A stretch of DNA of 64,000 nucleotides from DATMER01 sp963741305 (lineage in GTDB: Bacteria; Acidobacteriota; Thermoanaerobaculia; Multivoradales; UBA5704), in NCBI GenBank assembly GCA_963741305.1, contig CAVUHL010000003.1, forward strand, positions 6,634,001 through 6,698,000, given 5' to 3'. Positions 48,348-56,358 of the stretch are shown piece after piece. The position numbers and the translations under genes were made by a program. How positions within the stretch are numbered: position 1 is the stretch's first letter; every line of letters starts with the position of its first letter. Below the pieces are notes generated by a model. It made no database searches and was not told where the DNA came from. It saw nothing but the letters and a program-made list of their open reading frames with translations.

Positions 48348-50969
48348 GTGCGCCGCGGGGTCTGCCTCTATGCGTTCGTCCTCGCGGTCCTTGCCTGCGG
48401 GGCAGGACCGGGGCGCGAGGAGGCTTCCGCCTCCGGGGCAACCGTCTTCCGGTCCGAGCGTCCGGCCGACGTGCTGCCGGCTTCCGGACCGTATCCGGTC
48501 AGGGTCGCCGTCCTCGGCGGGGCGGCGATCGAAAGCGGCCGGGTGAGCTTCGAGCTGCTCGCTGCGGACGGACGCCGTCGGGGCTCGGGGCAGCGCGAGC
48601 TGGCACCGGAGCCCGGCGGGGAGTGGAGCGCCGGGATCCCGGGCCAGCCCGCGGGGACGGAGATCGCCTACCACTTCGAGATGCGCACGGCAGGGGGAGC
48701 CCGGCTGAGGCACCCGGCCCGCGCCGCTGCAAGCTACCGCTTCCGCGTGCTTCCGATGCGGGTGGAGCCGCTGGCGGTCCCCCGGCGCGTGGGAGAGGGG
48801 CCGTTGCGGGTCCGGGTGTCGGGAGCTTCCGCTCCGCGAGGGGTCCTGGTCGGCCGGCGGACGGGCGGCGGCGAGGTGCGGGTGCCGATGAAAGTGGTGC
48901 CGGAGAAGGATGGGAGCTTCCTGCTCGAATCCTCTCTGCCCGCGCTCGAGCGGGGGCAGGCGCTGGATTTCTACCTGGAGGTCCGCGACCGGGATCGCGA
49001 GGTCCGCTGGCCCGAGGGAGCGCCGGATTTCACCGTCTCGATCAAGCGGAGCCTTCTGAAGGTCTCGCCGGTCGCCTGGGGCGAAGGCCGGATCCTGGAT
49101 GTCGCTCCCGGAGACGGCGGCGCGTGGCTGGCGCTCGACGGCGGGGGAGTCCGGCAGACGGCTGGCGAAGTCTGGGGCATGGGCAGAGGCCGCAGGGGCC
49201 TTCCTTCCGCGATCGTCCGCCATGTCGAAGCCGACGCGCCCTCCGGTCGGGTCTTCGCCGGCACCGACCGCGGGCTGGTGGCGATCGACGTTTCAACAGG
49301 AACCCCGGTGGCTTTTCTGCCCGTGGGCCGGGAGGCGGATCCCGTCGTCGTCTCCCCCCTGGACGGCTCCCTGCTCTTCCAGCTCCGAGCCCAGTCGCCC
49401 CTCGGCGAGGGAGCGGAGGCCAGCCAGTATCGTTTCCAGAGAGGCCGTCTCGTGCCCTGGCATCCGCGCGGCGGCCCTGTGGAATGGACGGCCGGAGCCT
49501 TCGACCGGGTGGAGGGTTGCGCCCTCTTCGGCGGTCTCGGCTCCGAGGCAGGCTCCGAGGCCGGCTCCACGCGGGCGCTCTTGCTGCACCGCATTTGCGG
49601 GGAGGCGGAAGAGGTCTGGCGGGTGCCCGCCCTGCCTGGCGCGCTGGCCTCGGCACGGTTACTGGGGGTGGCCGCTCTGGCGCGCGAGCCCGGCTCCGGA
49701 AGCCTGGCCGTGGCGGTCATCGCCGAGGTCACCGAGGTCGTTCAAGGCGGCGCTCCCCGCAGGTTCTACGGCCTGTACCGGCTCGACGAGGAGCGGCAGA
49801 CTCTGGCGCCGCTTGGGGAGGCGCCCTTCCCGGCCGAGGTCACCGGTCTCGCCGCCGACGAGCGCAAGGGCCAGCTCCTGATCGGCACGACAGGACAGGG
49901 AGTCCTGGCGTGGCGGCAGGGAAAGCTGTCCTCCTGGGCCGGCGATCCCAGGGTGGCGCGGGTGACGGCTCTGGAGATGGACCCGGCGCGCGATGCCCTT
50001 TGGGTGGGAACCGCGCAGGGGCTCTTCCGCCTCGGCGGGGACGGCGCCGTGGAATCGGCTTCCGGCCCGCCGCCGGAGCCGGGGCTGCCCCCGGACGCCC
50101 TGCCGATGGAGGTCCATCCCGGCGGCGGGCGGCTCCTCTTCTCCTCCCATCGCGAGGGCTTGGCCGAGTTGGTCCGGAGGCCAGATGGCTCATGGAGGGT
50201 CGATCGCCGCTGGCTGCCCGGCAGGGAGATCCCAGAAGGAAACTACGGCCAGGCGGCCTATGGGGCTGACGGCGGCATCCTGGCCATCCTGCGTTCCCGA
50301 GGGCTCCTCAGGATCGGCAAGGAACGGCCTCTGGCCGGTCCTCATGTGCTGCAACTGCTGCCGGTCCGTTCAGGGGCGGTCTGGGCAGTCCTGGGGAGCA
50401 CCCCTTTCGACCAGGCTGTGAAGCACAACGTCCAGGTGATCGAAGGAGACCGGGTCGCCGCTTCCTTCGCGCTCGCCGACCGGCGGGCCGGCGCGGTGAG
50501 CGACATGCTGGAGGTGCCGGAGCGCGGGGCTGTCTGGGCAGCCACCGGAATGGGAGTCCTCGAGCTTCGCCGGGACGGCTCGTCGGTGCGGATCTCGCAG
50601 TACGCCACGGCGGCCTTGGCACGCGGCGGGAAGGCCATCGGGGCGGTGGGCTCTACCGTGGAGCGCTGGAACGGAGAGCGTTTCGAGGCCGTGCTCTTCC
50701 GCGTCGATCATCCGCGGGTGGCCGGAGGTTATGTCCCCGGCCATCCGGTCGATCTCGCGATCGACTCGGCGGGCCGCTGGTTCCTCCTCTATTCGAACGG
50801 AGTCGTGGTGCTGCTCGATGCCGGTGGGAGCTTTCTGGGCCTGCTGGACGCCGAGGACGGGATCCCCTCCACGAGCCGGCGCCTTATCGTCGTCCCGGAG
50901 GCCGTCCCGGAAGCTGGCCAGGTTCTCGTCGGCAGCAGCCGGGAAGGGACCGTAGCGCTTGGTTTTTGA
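48348..50969 (+). CDS. Beta-propeller lipoprotein (two-component-regulator-propeller-like)
   Basis: The product is 873 residues from GTG at 48348; an in-frame ATG at 48327 within the previous gene is an alternative. A lipobox lies near the start (YAFVLAVLACGAG). An Ig-like region of about 230 residues leads to a large beta-propeller with Reg_prop-type repeats (AGDGGAWLALDGGGVRQTA, RDALWVGTAQGLFRLGGDGA, RGAVWAATGMGVLELRRDGS). No histidine kinase or other output domain follows. It may be a surface-binding protein working with the upstream peptidase, with which it is probably co-transcribed. Confidence 0.8.
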   Translation: MRRGVCLYAFVLAVLACGAGPGREEASASGATVFRSERPADVLPASGPYPVRVAVLGGAAIESGRVSFELLAADGRRRGSGQRELAPEPGGEWSAGIPGQPAGTEIAYHFEMRTAGGARLRHPARAAASYRFRVLPMRVEPLAVPRRVGEGPLRVRVSGASAPRGVLVGRRTGGGEVRVPMKVVPEKDGSFLLESSLPALERGQALDFYLEVRDRDREVRWPEGAPDFTVSIKRSLLKVSPVAWGEGRILDVAPGDGGAWLALDGGGVRQTAGEVWGMGRGRRGLPSAIVRHVEADAPSGRVFAGTDRGLVAIDVSTGTPVAFLPVGREADPVVVSPLDGSLLFQLRAQSPLGEGAEASQYRFQRGRLVPWHPRGGPVEWTAGAFDRVEGCALFGGLGSEAGSEAGSTRALLLHRICGEAEEVWRVPALPGALASARLLGVAALAREPGSGSLAVAVIAEVTEVVQGGAPRRFYGLYRLDEERQTLAPLGEAPFPAEVTGLAADERKGQLLIGTTGQGVLAWRQGKLSSWAGDPRVARVTALEMDPARDALWVGTAQGLFRLGGDGAVESASGPPPEPGLPPDALPMEVHPGGGRLLFSSHREGLAELVRRPDGSWRVDRRWLPGREIPEGNYGQAAYGADGGILAILRSRGLLRIGKERPLAGPHVLQLLPVRSGAVWAVLGSTPFDQAVKHNVQVIEGDRVAASFALADRRAGAVSDMLEVPERGAVWAATGMGVLELRRDGSSVRISQYATAALARGGKAIGAVGSTVERWNGERFEAVLFRVDHPRVAGGYVPGHPVDLAIDSAGRWFLLYSNGVVVLLDAGGSFLGLLDAEDGIPSTSRRLIVVPEAVPEAGQVLVGSSREGTVALGF

Positions 50970-50974
50970 GGCCG

Positions 50975-51769
50975 TCAGGTCACTTCCACCCACTCCAGGG
51001 GGAGGTTGGCTTCCCCCAGGATGCGGTTGGCGAGGCGGCGGAAGCCCTCTCCGGCGTCAGTCACGCAGAGGTGGCTCGCGGGCGGCTGATCTCCCGCTTC
51101 CAGGCCGCGCTCGGCCAGGCCCGCGGCCACCACTTCGGCCACGGCTTCGGCCGAGTCCACCAGGACCACGTCCGGGCCCGCGACCCGCTGGAGCACCGTC
51201 TTGAGCAGCGGGTAGTGCGTGCAGCCGAGGACCAGGGTGTCGATCCCGGCTTCGAGGAGCGGCGCGAGGTAGCGCTGCGCCACCTCTTCCGTCACCGGAT
51301 CATCGTGCCAGCCCTCTTCGACCAGGGGCACGAGGAGAGGGCAGGCCTGGCTCAGGATCTCCAGGCCGGGGCGCAGCCGGCGCAGCTCCCGGGCATAGGC
51401 ATCCGAGCGCACGGTCGCTTCCGTGGCGATGATGCCCACCTTGCCGCGGCTCACCTCGGTGGCCTTGCGGGCTCCCGGTCCGATCACTCCCCAGGTGGGG
51501 ATGTTGAGGAAGTTGGGCTCCAGGTCCGGCAGGGCCAGAGCCGAGGCCGTGTTGCAGGCCACTACCACCGCTTTGACCCCGCGCTCGACCAGGAACTCGA
51601 TGTTGCGCCGGGTGTAGCGGGTGACCGTGTCCGGCGACTTGCTGCCGTAGGGGAGGCGCGCCGTGTCCCCCAGGTAGAGGATCGACTCGCGCGGCATCCG
51701 GCGGCGGAGCGCCGTGACCACCGTCAAGCCCCCGACTCCGGAATCGAACACTCCGATCGCGTCGATCAC
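50975..51769 (-). CDS. murI: Glutamate racemase
   Basis: The 264-residue enzyme makes D-glutamate for peptidoglycan. Conserved are GVFDSGVGGLTVVTALRRRM at the start, VVVACNTASALALPDL with the first catalytic Cys, and TLVLGCTHYPLLKTVLQRVA with the second. The GTG at 51769 overlaps the upstream GerMN stop (GTGA), so amidase, GerMN and MurI form one operon. Confidence 0.95.
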   Translation of the reverse strand: MIDAIGVFDSGVGGLTVVTALRRRMPRESILYLGDTARLPYGSKSPDTVTRYTRRNIEFLVERGVKAVVVACNTASALALPDLEPNFLNIPTWGVIGPGARKATEVSRGKVGIIATEATVRSDAYARELRRLRPGLEILSQACPLLVPLVEEGWHDDPVTEEVAQRYLAPLLEAGIDTLVLGCTHYPLLKTVLQRVAGPDVVLVDSAEAVAEVVAAGLAERGLEAGDQPPASHLCVTDAGEGFRRLANRILGEANLPLEWVEVT

Positions 51770-52326
51770 TGAGCCACGAGGCTCCGGTCCGGGCGCATCG
51801 GCTGGCTCAAGTCGAGATGGCCGAAGGTGACGCGCTGGAAGCCGTTCCAGAGCAGCGCGACCCGCTGCACCTCCGGCACGTTCAGGCAGATCGAGTCGAC
51901 CACGCTGTAAATCCGCTGGATCTCTTCGGTCGCTCCCGAGGAGGGCGGCTCGGGGTGGCCGTCCCAGACGAAGTCGAGGTAGATGACGTCGTCCACGAGC
52001 AGCACCGACCCCAACCTCACCCCCTGGGGGAAGGGCCGGTAGAGGTTCTGCGCCTTGGGGCCCGCGAGGAGGCCCTGGACGATCTTGCGCGTGCGGTCGC
52101 GGGGAGACTCGGTGACCTGCAGCTCGCGGCGCTCTCCGGCGAGGCGGCCGCCGTCCGCCGGGAAGTAGAGGATGAACTGGACCGGCGCGACGGGGCCGCC
52201 CGCCTCCTCGACGCTCCCCTTCGCCTCGGGCTGCCCACTCCGCCCCGCCAGCAGCCACCAGGTGAGGCCGCCGACGAGGAGGAGGAGCGCTGCGCCGAGG
52301 ACCAACCCCGCCGCGCGCCGGCTCAT
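51766..52326 (-). CDS. GerMN-domain protein, membrane-anchored
   Basis: The 186-residue protein has an N-terminal membrane helix (LVLGAALLLLVGGLTWWLLA). A GerMN domain follows: VQFILYFPADGGRLAGERRE, KIVQGLLAGP and LVDDVIYLDFVWDGHP. The domain occurs in sporulation and envelope proteins of many phyla and probably binds peptidoglycan or glycan; no sporulation is implied. It overlaps the amidase gene by 4 bases and murI by 4. Confidence 0.9.
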   Translation of the reverse strand: MSRRAAGLVLGAALLLLVGGLTWWLLAGRSGQPEAKGSVEEAGGPVAPVQFILYFPADGGRLAGERRELQVTESPRDRTRKIVQGLLAGPKAQNLYRPFPQGVRLGSVLLVDDVIYLDFVWDGHPEPPSSGATEEIQRIYSVVDSICLNVPEVQRVALLWNGFQRVTFGHLDLSQPMRPDRSLVAQ

Positions 52327-53951
52327 GGCGTTGCGGGCCCTCCAGGCTGAGGAACCGGCGTCCCTTGTGGAGCGGGTGTGGCAGACGGCGCAGGGACCGT
52401 CGGATCGGGCCGGTTTTCCACCAGGGCCTTGTAGCGCTGGACTGCCCGGGCCAGGGCGGAGATCAGGTTGCCGCGGTACTCGGGGTCCTGCAGCTTCTTC
52501 TCCTCGTCCGGATTGCTCAGGAACCCGAGCTCGACCAGGACTGCGGGCATGGCCGCACCCATGAGCACGCGGAACGGCGCCTGCTTGACACCGCGGTCAC
52601 GGAGCTGGAGGGTCTGGTTGAGCTCCCCCTGCACGAGCTTGGCGAAGCGCTGGCTCTCGGACATGTGGTGGCTCTGCGCCAGGTCCCAGAGGATGAGCTC
52701 GAGGTCTTCCATCGCCTGCGGGTCCGCCGGGGTCTCCCCGGGAGCCGGCTCCATGACCGTGTTCTCGGCATCCGCAGTGTTCTCAGTTGCGGCAGCGCGG
52801 GCAGCGGTCGCGTCCGTGGCCTCGGCGCTCAGGAAGTAGGTCTCGGTGCCGTACGCGCCCGAGCCGAGCGACGAGTTCAGATGAATGGAGATAAAGAGGT
52901 CCGCCTTGTTCTGATTGGCGATGGCCGTCCGGGTGTCGTGCGGGACGTTGCCATCCTCGTTGCGCGTCAGAAGGACGCGGATTCCGGCCTGCTCCAGGCG
53001 GGCTTCCAGGTCGCGGGCGAGGATGAGCGTCAGCTCCTTTTCCTGGATGCCGCTGGGTCCGATGGCGCCGGTCTCGGTGCCGCCATGGCCGGGATCGATG
53101 ACGATGGTGCGCAGGCCTGGCAGATCCCGGGGCCGGGACATCGTCGGCGTCGGGACGTTCACGGAGGAAGGCTGGTGGACGTCGAGCACGATCCGGAACG
53201 GGTTCTCGAGGACGTAGCTCTGGGCCTCCGCCCCCGGCATGAGCTGGACGCGCACCTGCTCCGGCGTGATGGCGACCTCGCGGACCAGGGGATCGACGAT
53301 CACGGGGCGCTGGAACGGAACTGCCAGGCGGTCGGCAATCATCTGCACGTGGACTTCGCCGGCCTGCCTCTCGATCCGGTAGCGCGGCACCTCGGCGAAC
53401 TGGAGCACCACCGTGGTGATCCCCTGCTGGTGGACCACGTCGGTGAGCACCGTGAGCTCGCGGGCGCCGCGGCGGGCGACCAGGAGGCGCGAGGCCTCGG
53501 GCCGCCATTCGAAGGAGTAGCCAAGGAGGTCGCCCCAGGTCTTGCGCAGGAAGTCGAGGGGGACCAGGATCGTCCCCCCTTCGCCGCGCACCGGCGGCTG
53601 GGTGAGGGAGACGAGGGTCTCGCCGACCGTGATGATGGCGCTGCCGAGGCCGAGCACCACGTCGGTCTGTTCGATGCGGAGCGTGGTGCTCTCGCCGGAC
53701 TCGTCGGCGATGACCTCGCCGCCCAGGCTTTGGGCGAGGGGCCCCAGGGCGACGAGCGGACCGGACGGGTTGATGGTCACCGGGACCCGGATGTCCTGGC
53801 CGTCGAGGGAGACGGTAGGGGTGCGGTTCGGTTCCCCGCCGAGCGGCGCCGGCTGGCCCGGGGGCGCGGGCAGTTGGAACGCGGCGACGAGCACGAAGAC
53901 GAGCAGGAGGCCGGCGAGCGCCGGGGCACCGCGGAGACGACTCTGTTTCAC
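52323..53951 (-). CDS. N-acetylmuramoyl-L-alanine amidase (Amidase_3) with AMIN-like domains
   Basis: The 542-residue protein has a signal or anchor helix (ALAGLLLVFVLVAAFQ). AMIN-like beta regions occupy residues about 45-280. The zinc amidase follows: IVIDPGHGGTETGAIGP, ADLFISIHLNSSLGSG and AVLVELGFLSNPDEEKKL. It cleaves the amide between MurNAc and the peptide, in cell separation or recycling. The C-terminal tail is Pro-rich. GTG at 53951; TATCCT is seven bases upstream and no Shine-Dalgarno is seen. Confidence 0.94.
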   Translation of the reverse strand: MKQSRLRGAPALAGLLLVFVLVAAFQLPAPPGQPAPLGGEPNRTPTVSLDGQDIRVPVTINPSGPLVALGPLAQSLGGEVIADESGESTTLRIEQTDVVLGLGSAIITVGETLVSLTQPPVRGEGGTILVPLDFLRKTWGDLLGYSFEWRPEASRLLVARRGARELTVLTDVVHQQGITTVVLQFAEVPRYRIERQAGEVHVQMIADRLAVPFQRPVIVDPLVREVAITPEQVRVQLMPGAEAQSYVLENPFRIVLDVHQPSSVNVPTPTMSRPRDLPGLRTIVIDPGHGGTETGAIGPSGIQEKELTLILARDLEARLEQAGIRVLLTRNEDGNVPHDTRTAIANQNKADLFISIHLNSSLGSGAYGTETYFLSAEATDATAARAAATENTADAENTVMEPAPGETPADPQAMEDLELILWDLAQSHHMSESQRFAKLVQGELNQTLQLRDRGVKQAPFRVLMGAAMPAVLVELGFLSNPDEEKKLQDPEYRGNLISALARAVQRYKALVENRPDPTVPAPSATPAPQGTPVPQPGGPATP

Positions 53952-54093
53952 GCCGCAGAGGATACCACCCCCCTCGGACTTTGAAAGTCCCTCTCCGAAT
54001 GTGCTCCGAATGTCTCCGGATGCAATAATGCGTTGCCTACGCCGGGCCGTCAGGCCAGGCGTCCGAAGGCGATACCTAGGGGGGAGATACGAG

Positions 54094-54489
54094 ATGGAGA
54101 TCCGGCAGTTCCGAGTAGTGATCCGCACGCGGTCCTTCGAGCGCGCCCTGCGTTTCTACGGGGATTCCCTATCCTTGCCGCGCCTCCAGAACTGGGACCG
54201 CGAGGATGGCCGGGGGGCGCTCTTCCAGGCGGGCTCCGGCGTGATCGAGGTGCTCGGCCGCCCGGCCGGCGAGGACGAGGGCCGCATGGACGAGAGCTTC
54301 GAGTACCAGGGGCCGCAGCACAAGATGTCGCTGGTGATGGTGGTCGCCTCGGCCGAGCAGGCGTACTCGGAGTGCCTCTTCCGCGACAAGAACATCCCCG
54401 GCGGCCTGCGCAAGGATGACGAGGGCAACCTGATCTTCGAGACCCACGACCCGGACGGGGTGCGGGTGGTCTTTCTGCAGAAGGAGTGA
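54094..54489 (+). CDS. VOC/glyoxalase-superfamily protein
   Basis: The 131-residue protein has the vicinal-oxygen-chelate pattern in its two halves: IRTRSFERALRFYGDSLSLP and LFQAGSGVIEVLGRP, then RKDDEGNLIFETHDPDGVRV. Metal ligands are not obvious, so its reaction, if any, is unknown. GGGGAG lies eight bases before the ATG. Confidence 0.88.
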   Translation: MEIRQFRVVIRTRSFERALRFYGDSLSLPRLQNWDREDGRGALFQAGSGVIEVLGRPAGEDEGRMDESFEYQGPQHKMSLVMVVASAEQAYSECLFRDKNIPGGLRKDDEGNLIFETHDPDGVRVVFLQKE

Positions 54490-54495
54490 GCCTCT

Positions 54496-56136
54496 CTACT
54501 GAGACAGGACGCCGGCGCCCTGCCAGTTGATGCGGTAGACGGCGACGGCGTTGGCCTTGCCCTTGAGGGGGAGCGGTTCCAGGCTCTCGCCGGGCGGCGG
54601 GGTGGCGAGCTCGCGGAAGAGCGGCTCGGCGATCAAGACCTCGCCGGGGCCGGCTTCGGCGCAGAGCCGCGCCGCCGTGTTGACCGCGTCCCCGATCACC
54701 GTGTACTCCAGCCGCCGCTCGCTGCCGATGTTGCCCGCGAACACGTCGCCGTGGCCGATCCCGATCCCCACCGAGAGCTGCGGCCGGCCCTTGCGGCTCC
54801 AATCGTCGTTGAGGCGCTGGAGCGCGAGCTGCATGGCGACCGCGGCGCGGGTGGCGCGGTCGGGATCGTCGTCGTGCGCGATCGGCGCTCCCCAGAGGGC
54901 CATCAGCGCATCGCCGATGAACTTGTCGAGCGTGCCGCCGTTCTCGAAGACGATCTCCACCATGACCGTGAAGAACTCGGTCAGGAGGGTCGCGATCTCG
55001 TCCGGGCTCATGGCTTCGGAGAGCGACGTGAAGCCGCGGATGTCGGCGAAGAGCACGGTCACGCGGCGCTTGGAGCCGCCGAGCTGCACCGAGCCCTCCT
55101 GGGCGGCGATCTGCTCGGCCAGGTCCGGGGCGAAGTAGCGCTGGAAGTTGGAGAGGACGACCGCCTCCCGCCGCGCGCGCTCGATTAGGCGGCTGTTCTC
55201 CAGGGAGACCGCCGCCATGCCGGAGAAGGCGGCGAGGAACTCGAGGTCTTCCTCGCCGAAGGAGTGGGTGGCGCCGAGGTTGTCCAGATAGATGAGGCCG
55301 AGCATCGTCCCCTGGCTCCCCAGCAGCGGCGCGCAGAGGGCGCTCTTCACCTCGTGGTGGAGGATGGTGCCGTCGCCGGCCAGGTCGAGCGGCACGTTTT
55401 CCAGGAGCAGGCCGACGCGCTCCTTGACCACCTTGCGGGCAATGGCGCTCGGCACGCGCCAGGGCTCCGATGAGGTTTTTTCTCCCTGATCCCGATGCCG
55501 GGAGATCCGCGGCAGCAGCTCCCCCTCGTCGCCGGAGAGCAGGATGGCGACCCGGTCCACGCTCATCACCTGGAAGGTGAGGTCCACGATCCGCTCGAGC
55601 AGGCGGTTGATGTCGGCCTGCCCCGAAAGCTCCTTGGCGATGTCGATGAGGAGCTCCAGCTTGCGCTCCTGCCGGTCGGCGGGGGACTGGCCGGCGATGC
55701 GCAGCCGGGAGGTGCCCTGAGCGGTTTCGGAGAGCCTTTCCGAGATGTTGGCCGCGCCGCGGATGGGCATCAGGCGCAGGATCGTGGCGTCGAGGGGGAG
55801 GTCCTCGCCTGTGTTGGACAATCCGGGGGTGACGATGGCGGTGGGCTCTTCCTCGCGCACCTCGAAGGCCACTTTCCCGAAAGCCAGGCGGGAGCCGGGA
55901 GGCGCGACGCCGTCCCAGACCCGCTGGCCGTTCAGGAACGTGCCGTTCGTGGAGGCGAGGTCGCGCACCCGGACCCCCTCGCCGCCGGGGGCCAGATCGA
56001 TCTCAGCATGTTGGCGCGAGACGGTGGGATCGTTGAGCGAGAGGTCGCAGGCCACCGACCGCCCCACGATCAAGGGACGGCTGCTTGCAACCGGGACCGA
56101 CAGCTGTCCCTCGATGGCGACCAGCTTCCAGGGCAT
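54496..56136 (-). CDS. FHA-GAF-adenylate/guanylate cyclase
   Basis: The 546-residue protein has an FHA domain at about 20-95 (LIVGRSVACDLSLNDPTVSR, DLASTNGTFLNGQRVWDG), a GAF domain at about 170-330 (LFQ..VDRVAILLSGDEGELL region) and a class III cyclase domain at about 350-530. The cyclase has VTVLFADIRGFTSLSEAMSP and DKFIGDALMALWGAPIAHDD with the metal aspartates, and EYTVIGDAVNTAARLCAEAG. The product is probably cAMP, but substrate residues were not resolved. FHA suggests phosphothreonine-dependent control by a Ser/Thr kinase. ATG at 56136. Confidence 0.94.
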   Translation of the reverse strand: MPWKLVAIEGQLSVPVASSRPLIVGRSVACDLSLNDPTVSRQHAEIDLAPGGEGVRVRDLASTNGTFLNGQRVWDGVAPPGSRLAFGKVAFEVREEEPTAIVTPGLSNTGEDLPLDATILRLMPIRGAANISERLSETAQGTSRLRIAGQSPADRQERKLELLIDIAKELSGQADINRLLERIVDLTFQVMSVDRVAILLSGDEGELLPRISRHRDQGEKTSSEPWRVPSAIARKVVKERVGLLLENVPLDLAGDGTILHHEVKSALCAPLLGSQGTMLGLIYLDNLGATHSFGEEDLEFLAAFSGMAAVSLENSRLIERARREAVVLSNFQRYFAPDLAEQIAAQEGSVQLGGSKRRVTVLFADIRGFTSLSEAMSPDEIATLLTEFFTVMVEIVFENGGTLDKFIGDALMALWGAPIAHDDDPDRATRAAVAMQLALQRLNDDWSRKGRPQLSVGIGIGHGDVFAGNIGSERRLEYTVIGDAVNTAARLCAEAGPGEVLIAEPLFRELATPPPGESLEPLPLKGKANAVAVYRINWQGAGVLSQ

Positions 56137-56213
56137 CCGTGACCTCGCGCGGAGAGTTCCGCAGAGGGTACGGTACTACATTGAAAGGCAGGACGGATCG
56201 GAATAAAACCGGG

Positions 56214-56243
56214 TTGAACCCCCGTTTGGAGGTGTGCTACCCT
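56214..56243 (+). promoter_or_regulatory. tRNA-Glu promoter
   Basis: TTGAAC (56214-56219), 18 bases, TACCCT (56238-56243) with an extended TGC at 56235-56237. The start would be near 56250, some 33 bases before the tRNA. Confidence 0.6.
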
Positions 56244-56282
56244 ACGCCCGTTCGTTGGGCTCTAGGTTGCCAATGGACATGT

Positions 56283-56358
56283 GGCGCATTCGTCTAGGGG
56301 TCCAGGACGCCGGCCTCTCACGCCGGTAACACGGGTTCGAATCCCGTATGCGCTACCA
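56283..56358 (+). tRNA. tRNA-Glu (anticodon CTC)
   Basis: A full cloverleaf is present. The acceptor stem GGCGCAT (56283-56289) pairs with ATGCGCT. The anticodon stem CCGGC/GCCGG encloses the loop CTCTCAC with anticodon CTC at 56317-56319. The T-arm has GGGTTCGAATCCC. CCA is encoded (56356-56358). Its 3' half is the antisense of the end of the serine recombinase frame, so the tRNA is a probable integration site. Confidence 0.96.
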
